Positions 1 to 9,689 of a DNA stretch of 64,000 nucleotides are shown here, piece after piece. Source of the stretch: Adiantum capillus-veneris (Eukaryota > Streptophyta > Polypodiopsida > Polypodiales > Pteridaceae); NCBI GenBank assembly GCA_014529385.2, contig CM043954.1, positions 2,836,501 to 2,900,500 on the forward strand, read 5' to 3'. Position numbers and translations under genes: made by a program. The first letter of the stretch is position 1; the number at the start of each line of letters is the position of its first letter. The notes under the pieces were generated by a model. It had not been told where the DNA came from and ran no database searches. It saw nothing but the letters and a program-made list of their open reading frames with translations.

Positions 1-1
1 C

Positions 2-154
2 CACGTTAGGTCCTCTTTTCCCCATATATTCATCCATGAGCTCTCCCTACATACCTTCCTCTCCCAACCACGATCTGGACTATCTATTGCAACGTTCATT
101 TCAGCCATTTTTGAGCATCGAAAGTCACCTATGACCGTCACTCACACCATGTGA
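2..154 (+). pseudogene. LINE-B (copy B0) ORF2 C-terminal end, partial
   Basis: About 50 codons remain open from position 2 to a TGA at 152-154. They match the last part of the LINE-B ORF2 at 17570-17725 almost residue for residue, sharing HTFLSQPRSGLSIAT and ending in MTVTHTM against MTVTHPM. This is the stretch just after the C-terminal CCHC zinc knuckle of an L1-type ORF2 protein; the knuckle, reverse transcriptase and endonuclease would lie left of the window. The segment is followed at once by the family 3' block and CT tail, so it is the 3' end of a LINE whose body is not visible. Whether the upstream copy is intact cannot be told. Confidence 0.75.
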
Positions 155-160
155 CATGTT

Positions 161-229
161 CATTTGGTCCCATAGGTCATATCTGACCTCCGAGGATGAT
201 AATAGAACTATCTCTCTCTCTCTCTCTCT
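161..229 (+). repeat. LINE-B 3' terminal block with hairpin and (TC)n tail
   Basis: The block runs TTTGGTCCCATAGGTCAT, then a tetraloop-like stretch, then TGACCT. It contains the perfect 6-bp stem AGGTCA/TGACCT at 174-189 with loop TATC. After GATGATAATAGAACTA comes a (TC) tract at 211-228. The same block ends LINE copies at about 17745, 26541 and 28425, and a variant ends LINE-C at 2815 and 19311. No poly(A) is present. I infer that this is the 3' end recognised by the LINE reverse transcriptase. Confidence 0.75.
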
Positions 230-230
230 A

Positions 231-1010
231 GGGAAAACCAAGGTTATGGTGTTCAACACCACACCACAGTGGGTCAGGAGGTCGACACCCACATTTACAT
301 ATGGCCAGGAGACTGTGGAGTACACAGATGCATATACTTATCTTGGGGTAGTCTTTGGTGGACCGGTGTTTTCACTAAGGGGAGCATTAATAACTAGATT
401 GACAAGACCATATGAAGCTTTGGGAGGACTAGAGAGGATGTGTTCACATGTTTAGTTTTAGGAATCACGAACAAAGCTCTGGATTTTTAACACTCTAGTG
501 ACTCCAGCTATTCTCTATGGAGTTCAGGTATGGGGACCCTCAATAGACCGCCATGGGAGATCTGGCAACACAGATGGATGGAGATGTATGGAGAGGCCTC
601 TCATCTCTATGATCGCTCGGATGATTTGGTCTACGGCCTTAGTACCACTTGAGATTATCCTAGCCGAACTAGCCCCCCCCCCCTCCCCCCCTTCCCCCTC
701 TCTCGTGGTGGAGGCATTGACTAGATCAGTATCCTTTATGCATGGTCTATGGAATCTCCCCAGGGATAGATATACGCTCTACAAGGTGATACAACATGTT
801 GGTAGGAAGAGATAACAGCATGGTTTCAGTTGCATGGTCTTAACATGGAAAGATTACCTCCGATTCAATACTCCCTAGATGCACCCTCCCTGTCTCTAAC
901 ATGGACATAGATCACTAGACTCATACGCCAGGATCGGATTCAGCTAGATACTAGGACACAAAAATTTCATTCAATGTAAGTAGGAGGATATCATAATGTA
1001 TAAGATAATA
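231..1010 (+). pseudogene. LINE-C (copy 1) ORF2 fragment: C-terminal part of reverse transcriptase
   Basis: The reading frame starts abruptly after the CT tract with GKTKVMVFN, the segment that follows the YADD motif in non-LTR reverse transcriptases. It continues through TYLGVVFGGPVFS, RLTRPYEALGGLERM and VTPAILYGVQVWG, which are thumb-region signatures of L1-type ORF2. The frame is broken by TAG codons at 453-455 and 459-461 and closed at 813-815; related coding (HGLNMERLPPIQ) can be followed in another frame to about 1000. The catalytic palm and all upstream domains are missing, so this is a 5'-truncated, inactive copy. The C homopolymer at 668-679 is longer in the duplicate near 18257. 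It differs clearly from LINE-B and represents a second LINE subfamily. Confidence 0.75.
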
Positions 1011-2007
1011 CAGACAAACAAAATATGAAAAAGAGTAGTGATGTATTGGATGTACATACCTAGAGGATATACACTATTTGAAAATACATGTACTGGTGCG
1101 TGCATATAGAGAGATATGCGTTGTCTCTTTGAATGGTATTAGTAGACACATCTACAAGTGTGGCACAATCTTGTATGAGAGAGTTAGTATATTCATGACC
1201 AAGTAGTAAGGTATAGACTAGTTTAGATATTTGATTTCCATAAGAAGCAAGGTCACATTTTTGTCTGTATCAATTTTTGGAAATCTCAAAAAATAAACAA
1301 GTTAAAAATCAAAATTAAAAAAATGTATGCGGTACACTTCTGTAAGTAATTTGGTACATTATACATCTAGAGTTTTTTATTGAAGTAAACACATTGTAAT
1401 AGATCACCTAAAAAGTGATGTGACGCTTGTGTCCCTCCATCCAAACTTTTCTTGCATGTTGAGAAGAACTAGGAGCACCTTAAATCTAAACACACATGCT
1501 CCACCATAGAATGGCGTATCGGCTTCACTTTCATGTCATCATAGATAAGCCTTTATGAATTCATGATCGTCTCGATCATTTCATTGATCTCGGGCTCAAA
1601 CATAGCCTCCTTGGGAATGTGGTCTGCATGATCACCCTATGAGCTGCCAGAGACTGCATCTTGTGGCCTCACATATGCTGCTTGACCGAAGCGCTTGCGA
1701 ACACGTCTATTGGGTTGCAAGATTGTTGCCTGCTAGCCAGCATGAGAGTCTGTCGGTGAGTTGTGATTTGCAACAACGTGATCTATAATACATGGGTCAA
1801 ACTCACCAAATTCTCAAACGTGCTTCAAAGAAACGCATTCCATCCATTGCATAGCATGTTTGCATTGATTACAAGGACATAAGATCCTTGTTTTAAGAGA
1901 TAGGCGTTTTGGTTGGACTGCCCCACATCCTCGTCACTACTCATAATGAATGTAAAAACCTTATAAATTGAAGATAAATTTAATCTTCTATTGGCATCCT
2001 CCGTCTC

Positions 2008-2010
<3 letters not shown>

Positions 2011-2039
<29 letters not shown>
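2011..2039 (+). repeat. (TC)n microsatellite
   Basis: Uninterrupted TC dinucleotides, about 14 units. No hairpin block precedes this one. Confidence 0.95.
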
Positions 2040-2042
<3 letters not shown>

Positions 2043-2490
2043 TCTCCCTTACAATCGGCTTTGTGACTAGGCCTGCATACATGGATACACACTTATCTCA
2101 TGGGATAATATGCGCTATTGGACAGAGACGCACATCCTCACATCAGCTCTAGATTGAGACTAGCCAATTTTGAGGGGTGCCAATAGGGACCAAGATATGC
2201 CACCTATGTAACTTAGAGCCAAAGACAGAGCTGCAAAACACATGTCACTAGCCAGCATACTATGAGATACATGGCCGCTTCCACTGCCTGTTCAGAGAAG
2301 GTTTTGGACCTTTTTCTATAGTGATGAGATACAAGGATTAGAGATGTCTCCGATTATTCCTACTAGAGTTGCACAGACTTAGGGAGTGCTTGCTAAGGAC
2401 ATCAGGGGAAAGACAGTCTCAAAGATAAATCACAGATTTCTTTACACCAACCAGAGGAGATCCAATGAGCAGTCATTATAGCAGATCTCA

Positions 2491-2537
2491 GAGCCTTCTA
2501 ATACTAGAGGTATACTAGAGCCTTCTAATACTAGAGG
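2491..2537 (+). repeat. 27-bp direct tandem repeat
   Basis: GAGCCTTCTAATACTAGAGG occurs at 2491-2510 and again at 2518-2537, so the unit is 27 bp and the copies are identical over these 20 bases. The repeat is recent and of no evident function. Confidence 0.85.
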
Positions 2538-2802
2538 TCCACATGCCCACCACCTGAGGGGGTCTCCCACTACCAACGAAGGCTGCAAGATCACTCTAGC
2601 TCAACATCTAAGATGCCCAACCAGAGTACTGACCATGGAGGAGGTCGATGAGATCCAACAGCAATCGATGAGAGATTTCATCTGAACCCACCAAACCCCC
2701 CTTTCCCCCCTATTTCCTTTCTTCTTAGTGTTTTAGTGTTAGTTCTTTGTAACTTTGTAATTTATGTACTCAGACACGGTATCAAATTCAACAATTGTAA
2801 CT

Positions 2803-2854
2803 TTTTGGTCTCATAGGTCATTTTGGCCTTTTGAAGATGTTATAACATTTCATT

Positions 2855-2925
<71 letters not shown>
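2803..2925 (+). repeat. LINE-C 3' terminal block with hairpin and (CT)n tail
   Basis: TTTTTGGTCTCATAGGTCAT is followed by TTTGGCCT, giving a stem AGGTCA (2815-2820) with TGGCCT (2824-2829). One pair is G-U in RNA where LINE-B has a Watson-Crick pair. The block ends near GATGTTATAAC and ATTTCAT, and a 68-bp (CT)n tract occupies 2858-2925. Sharing this block with LINE-B, whose protein is different, argues that it is a functional 3' element. Confidence 0.7.
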
Positions 2926-2928
<3 letters not shown>

Positions 2929-2989
2929 CTCTTAGATTTTTTCCTTGGTAAACACACCTCGATCCCATATTGTCATCACCATCACTTTT

Positions 2990-2991
<2 letters not shown>

Positions 2992-3069
<78 letters not shown>
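2992..3069 (+). repeat. (CT)n microsatellite, second tract
   Basis: About 78 bp of pure CT. A 66-bp spacer separates it from the LINE-C tail, and the 3' end of the minus-strand SWIM gene fragment begins about 170 bp further right. The duplicate at 19502-19672 has this tract split into two by an extra spacer. Confidence 0.95.
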
Positions 3070-3071
<2 letters not shown>

Positions 3072-3237
3072 GTAAGTATCAATTTACATCAAAATTATTG
3101 CTAACAAAAAGGAAATAAAAAGTTGTATAACCCAAGAACATCTCTGCCAAAGGTCCAATTGCTACCCAATCTATATCAATGTTTCTAGCTATAATACATG
3201 GCGGAAAATGTGTCACAAAATCGTACAATATTGGGCT

Positions 3238-3783
3238 TCACTCTAAGTTTGGATATGTGCGTTCACGGTTAAGAGCATTGTAGACATGTAATTTTCTTAG
3301 CACGGGTTGATGTATGAACATGTTTGCATTCTGGCTCAATCCAAGAACTCTCAAGAAAATGAAGTACAAGTGCTTGCAAGCCAAATAATATTTTTTCTTG
3401 GCCTCCCTATTGGTGAAATAAGGGCATGTGCAATAGGGTTCATCATTGATGTGCACCTCATACACCCCCACATGTCCATCTACTACGTGATGCTCAACCT
3501 TGAAGACTTCATGTGCTTTGTCTACAATGCATTTCTCTTCAATCACCTTACCCTTTAAACAAAGAGAGAGCCCAATTTTCTTAGCTGCCTCCTCTGAAAT
3601 GAAAATCCAAAATTTGACTTTTATGCCATTTCTTAGTATTAAACCACTGCTACTTTCTTTTGTTGAAGCGGAAGAGGAATCACCTCCACTTAGGAGGAGT
3701 TTGCATGGTTGTTGCACTCTCTGGATCTCTTCCAACATTCTCCATTTGAAATCCTCCTTTAAATAGTATCTCAACTTCTTCAT
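3238..3783 (-). CDS. SWIM zinc-finger protein, C-terminal ORF (copy 1)
   Basis: An open frame of 181 codons on the minus strand. The SWIM motif is clear: EPYCTCPYF, 15 residues, then CKHLYFIFL, giving CxC-x15-CxH with C118, C120, C136 and H138. SWIM fingers bind zinc and mediate DNA or protein contacts; they occur in MULE/FAR1-type transposase relatives and in ZSWIM proteins. The segment before the finger (GHVGVYEVHINDEP) is the usual beta-rich lead-in. A duplicate at 19850-20395 differs at only about 13 residues, with the finger and frame kept. Related coding continues upstream on the same strand to 5503 but is broken, so this is probably the last exon of a damaged gene. Whether it is expressed is unknown. 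Confidence 0.65.
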   Translation of the reverse strand: MKKLRYYLKEDFKWRMLEEIQRVQQPCKLLLSGGDSSSASTKESSSGLILRNGIKVKFWIFISEEAAKKIGLSLCLKGKVIEEKCIVDKAHEVFKVEHHVVDGHVGVYEVHINDEPYCTCPYFTNREAKKKYYLACKHLYFIFLRVLGLSQNANMFIHQPVLRKLHVYNALNRERTYPNLE

Positions 3784-5503
3784 CTATGTGATTTGTTCCT
3801 AGATCAACCGGCCAAGTTGTTGGAGGAGGAGCTGGACTTGGTTCTATATTATGATCCACCACATCGCAATGAATAACATGTCTGGGACAAAACCAAAACC
3901 ATTGTCTGAGTAGCCCATTTGGATGTTTTCTATACCCCTCAAAGAATGGTGCAGGAGTCCCTTTTACTACATGCCACAATATTTTGTCCACATCTTTTTC
4001 AATCACTGGGGGTGCCAGTGCATGTCACACGACTACCGATTGGGGTTCTTCTGATTGCCCACATAGCTTCATTGATCTTTCGTTCCAAAACAGAAAACTT
4101 CTTCTTCTCTTTGGAATTCTCACTCCCATCTACTATCCATGATTCTTTCGTGAAAATGATTTTCCTTGGCTTTCCGTGTGTTATGCAGTCTTGTGTTTTT
4201 GCATTGTACTCTGGCCTATGTGTCAATTTCATCCTCAACATCAATCACAATTGATGGCCCTCACTTTTTTCAAACGGCTTCTTTGTCTCCCTCAAGCAGG
4301 TACGAGCCTTATACATAGGTGTTCCAGATGTAGCCTCATTTACTACTCTTATCACTTATGCTAGACTAGAGGAAACTCTTTCCTTGAGCCTCCGATGAAG
4401 GACCCTTTACAATATGCTTACCTTGAGAGTAAGAAACTACCTTCGTGCTTTCTAGTATTGCATTTTCCAGATTTTAAGTACATGCATCATACAATGAGAT
4501 TTTTCTTTTGAACCCTTCGCCTAAAAGCCAAAAGCCAGCTACCATGCTTGTCCTTGACCAAGTTGGTTCTTGGAGTGTTTGCCCATCAGCACTTCTCTCT
4601 ATTGCTAACATGATGCACCCCCAATGTGCAATACGCACCTCCCAGCAACTCAACCAAAAGTCCATTGCAGGGATGTTTTTATCCATGCAATTTCCATTTT
4701 GCCACCATTGTCGAAGTAGATGAGACTCCGCTGTAGCTACCTTTCTAGAAGGGGCTAGATGCCACTTTTGCACATGTCTTTGTGGGTTTTTTAAAATGAA
4801 GAGACAATGTACTTTGTGGTGTGTGCCACCATGCTTTGTTTCCAATGAAGAAAAGATCGCTCTCAATGTTGTAGAACATTATCTTGGCCACCATTGAACA
4901 CTGTGCAAATTGCATTCCAGTTGGCTTGAGCTTTGTCCGCCATGAATCCATGGAAATCCACTCTCTCAGATCCATGACTCTCCATAACTTCATTTATGCA
5001 CTGCCGAAAATAATTTGTGCTTCCATGTATTCCTCTTTCATCTCACATTTTTCAATAGTGAGGAGATCTTTCATGCTGCAACAAAAAACAAGCACATTAG
5101 TAAACACGTTGCTGGTTGTTTCTTCAGATATGCCAAACTTTTGAAATATGTTCTTAAGACAACAAACCCAGGATTGTAAACATGGCATGCTATGGTCTTG
5201 GGTGCAATTTGATCACACTCAATGAGTGTGATCAAACTTCACCCAAGTGTGCCAAAGTTCTCAAGGTCTACTTTGTCGCATTTGATTAACCAAATCCAAT
5301 CCATATGCAAGACCTATTGTAGACATATTGAACAAAAACCAATGCTCCCCTTTCGCTCCTTGCCCAGGAAATCTACTTTTGTGGAAGAAATCATATGTGA
5401 AATCTCTTTTTAGCCGCAGCAAGGAATCCACACCAAAGCTCTCCTTTGTTGGCCCATTCCTAGTTGCAGCCATGGACCTTTGAACCTGTCCTTTGGAGTT
5501 AAA
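3784..5503 (-). pseudogene. Upstream (N-terminal side) part of the SWIM-family gene, copy 1, truncated
   Basis: Read on the minus strand, several open pieces line up in order with the duplicate copy: a segment with DSLLRLKRDFTYDFFHKS near 5400, NVLVFCCSMKDLL near 5090, VMDLREWISMDSWRTKLKP near 4960, HLLRQWWQNGNCMDK near 4690, and FFEGYRKHPNGLLRQWFWF near 3920. Frames change between pieces, so introns, frameshifts or both are present. The aromatic-rich middle followed by a SWIM finger resembles transposase-derived proteins (MULE/FAR1-like), but I cannot place a DDE triad with confidence. The homology to copy 2 stops at about 5503, where gypsy gag sequence begins. Confidence 0.5.
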
Positions 5504-7255
5504 GTACTAGGCGAAGGGGAAAGGGCGCCAGAGTGCCTAAAGAAGGACTGTTTCCTAGCAGGGCTTTACCCCATCCTTCGAGAAAAGGTAAAAGGTAAAT
5601 TCCTAGACACCTTTGAGAAAGCTATGAATTATGCAAGGGAGAAGGATAGGAAATTAAAGTTTCAAGCTCAGTTACAAGGAGGAATGGAGCCTCCACCGCT
5701 AGCTCAACCTACGACAAGGGTAGTAGCAGGGACAGGAGCAATAGACCAAGAGTCCTCTCAACAAGAGATGCTTCAATAAATCACCAATCAGCTAGAGAGC
5801 CTGTCCATCAACTTGGTTCAAGCTGTAAGGGCTCCCCAGCCAGGAAATGAACAAAATAGACAAGAAGGAAAAAGGCAAACCCATGAGTACGTTTGCTATA
5901 ATTGTGGAGAGGTAGGTCACGGCATGTATTATTGTCCTCACCCACGACGCTATCAAGGAAATGGTAATCAAAGACGACCTCCCCGCCAACAAGTCACCCC
6001 TCCTCGAACAAGGCCGCCAAATGGAAAAAATGCACATGTGGTTCCACCAATTCAAATATTGAGACCCCCTCCCCCACCAACACAAGCAACAACAGAGATC
6101 CCTCCACTACCATCAAGTGGGGAGGATAGGGTTGTCTCTGTCATATGTCTTGATAATGGTAAGGATAAAGGGAAAGCAAAAATGGGGGAAGCTGTTGCCA
6201 TGCCAATAAAGAGAGTTAGGAGACAAAGAACTGATGAAATGGAAGCTTCAGAGCCGGATAAAGGGAATGAGGGTTCCTCCCAAGTGATAGGAAACAAGAA
6301 AAGGAAGAGTAGGTCAAGGAGGCACATAGGGGTAGAAGACTTTCCACTTGGGGTGGGATCCATACCCTATGACCTCATAGCAGATGTGAGTAAGCAAGGA
6401 CCAAAGATCTCATGGCAACAGCTCCTCCACCTTTCCCCAAAGATGCGTAGAACCTGGTCTAAGATGGTTAGCACTAGGAGGGCTAAGGCAAAGTCAGTTG
6501 GGTCCATTAGTGCAAGAGGCATGAAGGATATTGTGCCAGTCATTGATGCAGAGATTAAGAGTCAGCGAGTCTCCAATGTGTATGTGGATGGTGGAGCCGA
6601 GATTTGTGTTATGACAGAGAAATTGATACACAGGTTGGGTTTGGAAGTAAACGAGCAGACTTCCTTACAAGCTAAGATGGCAAATAATGTAAGGGTGGCT
6701 TGTGTGGGAAAGGTTAATGGAGTGAAGGTTTCAACTTTTGGTGTGGCAGTCTCAATTGATGCTTATGTGATCCCAACTAAGGGGGAGGGATACCCATTAA
6801 TTGTTGGAAGACCTTGGCTTATGGCTATGAAGGCCAAGCAGGATTGGGAGACAGGTTCCCTTGAGTTGCGCCCAAGTCGTAAGGCCGGTGGCCAGCAACA
6901 AAAAATTGTGTATGACATGAAGCAAGGTAGACAACAAGACCTAGATATGGAGACTTCGGTGGACGAATGGAGCACGAGCAACTACTCTTCGTCTGAGGGC
7001 GAGTCATCGGAGGAGGACGCTAGTTCTTTGGAGGTAATGGGTATAGTATTACGAGACCCTAAAGGAGAGGGTAGTCAAGACTCTCTAAACAAGGAGGAAG
7101 TCACAGGCCTAGAGGAGATGTTAGCTAAAGACCTACCAAAAGAAGAAAAAGGACCCTATTTGCAGGTACTAAAGAAGCATGCTAGTCTCTTCATAACTGA
7201 TTATGAACACATTAAGGGAGTAATAGTGACTCAACACCATATCCAATTGAAATAA
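5504..7255 (+). pseudogene. G1 Gag (3' part) with CCHC knuckle and aspartic protease
   Basis: Frame 2 holds the Gag end (FLAGLYPILREKVKGKF, FEKAMNYAREKDRKLKFQ), an in-frame TAA at 5777-5779, then the nucleocapsid knuckle CYNCGEVGHGMYYC at 5894-5935, which is a perfect C-x2-C-x4-H-x4-C. A basic, proline-rich linker follows, then the retropepsin: VYVDGGAEICVM at 6587-6598 and the GYPLIVGRPWL flap side. The active site reads DGGA where most families have D(S/T)GA, a variant also found in Tat-like elements. An acidic serine-rich linker (residues SSSEGESSEEDASS) leads to RT, with a stop at 7253-7255. The product would package element RNA and process the polyprotein. Confidence 0.8.
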
Positions 7256-8041
7256 GGTGGCAAGCTAGTGGTGCAAAGGCTTAGGAGATTAGGGCTAGTG
7301 CAACAAGATGTGCTCTTAAAGGAAGTGAAAAGATTACTCAATGTAGGATTTATCTACCCAGTGGAAGATTCCGAGTGGGTGTCCCCGGTTGTGGTAACAT
7401 CAAAGAAAAATGGGAAGTGGAGGGTGTGTGTTGATTACAAGCCTCTAAATGCAGCCACAAAAAGGAACCATTTTCCTTTGCCTTTCCAAGATGAGATACT
7501 AAATGAAGTGGTTGGTCATGAAAGGTACACAATGTGTGACGGGTACTCACGCTACTTCCAGATCGGAATTGCAGATGAAGATCAAAGGAAGACTACCTTC
7601 ATAATGCCCTGGGGGTGTTTTGCTTACAGAGTTATGCCTTTTGGTTTAACTAATGCCCCAGCTACTTTCCAAAGGTTTATGAACTTGGTGTTTCAACCCT
7701 ACTTTGGTAAATCCATATGAGTCTTCATTGATGATTTTTGCATTTATAGCTCTAGGGAAGTGCATCTTTCCAAGGTTGATGGAGGCTTCATCCGTCTGGC
7801 CCAATTGGGTGGGAAGTTAAATAAACACAAGTGCCATATAGGTGAGAGTAAGGTCACTCTACTAGGCCATGTTGTGTCTCAAGATGGTATTGAGGCTGAC
7901 CCTGAAAAGGTAAAGACATTGTTAGGCTTACCTACTCCTTCAAATGTGAAGCAGCTAGTCTCCTTCATTCAAAAGGTTCGCTACATGGGATGATTCATAC
8001 ATCTCCTTTCTCAGGCAATCTATCCTTTGTAGCATCTCACT
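7256..8041 (+). pseudogene. G1 reverse transcriptase (in-frame stops)
   Basis: The RT motifs run in order in the same frame as Gag: EVKRLLNVGFIYPV, SPVVVTSKKNGKWRVCVDY, PLPFQDEIL, MPFGLTNAPATFQRFMN and VFIDDFCIYS. The catalytic FIDD box lies at 7724-7735, directly after a TGA at 7718-7720. Further on come HKCHIGESKVTLLGHVVS and the usual thumb/connection region. Stops at 7253, 7718, 7991 and near 8030 disable translation, while the catalytic aspartates themselves survive. The domain would copy element RNA into DNA in cytoplasmic particles. This is a standard Ty3/gypsy RT; the only oddity is that the frame is conserved through at least four stops, pointing to point-mutation decay rather than fragmentation. 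Confidence 0.85.
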
Positions 8042-8490
8042 AAACACACTACATTGGCATGGAGTGAGGAGGGTGAAACGTGCTTTCAAGAAATTAAAAC
8101 CATTTTGAGCTCATTGCCTATCATCCTGCAACCCACATGGGGTGAATTATTCTATGTGAATCCTAGTGTAGGCCCAGAAGCTCTAGGAGCTATCTTGATG
8201 CAAAAAGACCCAAAGACGTCTCTCATGAGACTAGTTTACTTCTCTAGTAGAGTGATGACAGCTGCTGAAAACGGTTGCAGCACAACTGAGCATTGGTGCT
8301 AGCTCTTAAGTTTGCAGTGGAAAAGTTTCGGGCTTACTTGCTTTTGAGACAATTTGTGGTGATCACAAATGAGGAGGTGTTTTCATATGACGTACAACAC
8401 ATGGAACTATCTCAAAGAATAGCAAAGTGGGTGGTGCAGCTTCAAGAGTTTGACTAAACACTACAGGTAGAGGATTCCACCCATGCTTGT
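8042..8490 (+). pseudogene. G1 RNase H domain
   Basis: AWSEEGETCFQEIKTILSS opens the connection to RNase H, and FYVNPSVGPEALGAILMQ matches the start of gypsy RNase H. The frame shifts near 8270. Coding resumes with ALVLALKFAVEKFRAYLL and VVITNEEVFSYDVQ, then ELSQRIAKWVVQLQEFD, the typical end of the domain, followed by a TAA. The first catalytic residue, an aspartate in most families, reads N in VNPSVG, so activity would be doubtful even without the frameshift. The domain removes RNA from RNA/DNA hybrids during replication. Confidence 0.75.
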
Positions 8491-8724
8491 TTGGCAGACG
8501 TCCTCACACAAAGGTGTTATGAGAAGATCAAGAAAGAGGCACCTAGTAAGGTACCACCTATCCCGGAGCCTGAAATTCTATTAGGGGCACACAGTCTATA
8601 TTTTGATGGAGCTTACAAGAAAACAAAAGACAAGGCATCAGCAGGTATAATGATACTAGGTCCAGAAAAGGAGAGGATTTTTGCAAAAGGGTTTCACCTA
8701 GAACAGGTTCATTCTAAATCCTAA
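8491..8724 (+). pseudogene. G1 second RNase H-like (aRNH) segment, truncated
   Basis: After LADVLTQRCYEKIKKEAP, the end of the first RNase H and linker, the frame reads LYFDGAYKKTKDKASAGIMI and LGPEKERIFAKGFHLE. This matches the opening beta strands of the archaeal-type RNase H acquired by Tat-lineage gypsy elements, including the FDG aspartate. The domain stops after about 45 residues at TAA 8722-8724, and the next codons already belong to the integrase core. The rest of aRNH plus the integrase zinc finger and first catalytic residues have therefore been deleted. Lineage assignment rests on this segment and its position and should be checked by profile search. Confidence 0.65.
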
Positions 8725-9234
8725 GGCATGGGACAAACAGTTAGATGCAGCACTTTGGGCTTATAGAACATCCTTTAAAACATCCTTGGGGTATACATCC
8801 TTTCACTTGGTTTACGGGCAAGAGGCACTACTACCTATAGAAGTGGAGCTAGCAAGCCTCCAAGTTCTAAAGGCACACCAAGAATATAGTCAAGAGAAGC
8901 ATGTGGAGAGAAGAATCATTGATTTGGAGAGGGTAGGGTTAGATCGAGAGTCAGCTCTGTGAAGTACTATGCGCCTTAGGCAGAGAAGAAGCAAAGGAAG
9001 TTCAATCGCAACCTTGTCAAGAAAGACATCAAGGAAGGATCTTTAGTGCTCAGATACGACAATAGCTTCGATCGTAGAAAGGATGGTAAATTCTTTCTTA
9101 AGTAGGAGGGCCCTTTTGTAGTGATACAGAGGTTCTCAAATGGCAGTTACTAGCTAGGTGACTTAGATGGTAAAGTACATCAGACCCCAGTAAATGGTTG
9201 GCGATTGAAGTCCTACCATTGTCGTCTTTCATAG
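8723..9234 (+). pseudogene. G1 integrase, C-terminal part only
   Basis: From 8723 one frame reads KAWDKQLDAALWAYRTSFKT and LGYTSFHLVYGQEALLP, the end of a gypsy integrase core after the catalytic E. It continues through ERRIIDLERVGLDRESAL to a TGA at 8960-8962. The C-terminal domain follows in another frame: KKDIKEGSLVLRYDNSFD, DGKFFLK, EGPFVVIQRF and VHQTPVNGWRLKSYH, ending at 9234. Two tryptophan positions in this domain are TAG. The HHCC finger and the D,D part of the DDE triad are absent. The fragment cannot catalyse integration. Confidence 0.8.
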
Positions 9235-9689
9235 CCATATGTTGGTGGGATCAATGATAAGGTTGGTTCAAAGGAGAGCTCATCATATTTGAGCTCCAAC
9301 TAAGATAACAACCATGTACATAGTTTATTTCAAAAAAAAAAAGGAAGAAGAAAAAAGAAAAAATGTTACCAGTGAGAGAGGATATTGACAATGGATGGGG
9401 TATGGCTTTCAAGGGTCTAGGAGACCAATTGTTTGTCATGGGTGGATACAATCATTCATCGAAAAGGGCTAAAAAACAAACAGGATGCAGAAGTCAAAGG
9501 GCAGCTACATGGCAAAGGAAAGGGTCATGATGGAAGTCCAAGATATAACGTTCGCATATCAAAGGCTTTCATCTACTGTTCAATTGCTTCAAGATTGCAG
9601 GTGTGTAATGCACTCCACAAAACACCATATTACAACGCCTTCTATGGCTAGAGGCATAAAATACCTCTAGCTTTAGGGGGAGGGCTATA
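9235..9689 (+). other. G1 3' untranslated region with polypurine tract
   Basis: No coding signal. There is an A-rich stretch at 9331-9363. The purine run TAGGGGGAGGG at 9674-9684 lies just before TGATGTGTG at 9690, the expected arrangement of a polypurine tract and the first bases of a 3' LTR. Confidence 0.55.

Larger units (their letters stand above)
1011..2789 (+). other. LINE-C 3' non-coding region (about 1.8 kb)
   Basis: No convincing protein signal is visible on either strand. The first 530 bases align with 18595-19155 in the duplicate; 1537 to about 2655 is absent there. It holds a (TC)14 tract at 2011-2039 and a 27-bp direct repeat near 2491-2537. I read it as a long 3' untranslated region or a composite of older insertions, because a LINE-type 3' terminal block follows at 2805. 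Confidence 0.45.

Noticed and set aside
2764-3082. ORFs coding Ser-Leu or Arg-Glu repeats here and at 19260-19721, 26506-26955, 34116-34532 and 56239-56676
   Set aside because: They are translations of CT/GA microsatellites; repeats have no stops in some frames, so the open length means nothing.
3238-3783. Assigning the SWIM ORF to a specific named gene (FAR1, ZSWIM or MULE transposase)
   Set aside because: Only the finger is diagnostic; the central region lacks motifs I can align without a search.
9331-9363. A-rich run as a poly(A) tail of a LINE or processed gene
   Set aside because: It lies between the gypsy integrase end and its polypurine tract, with no LINE body before it.
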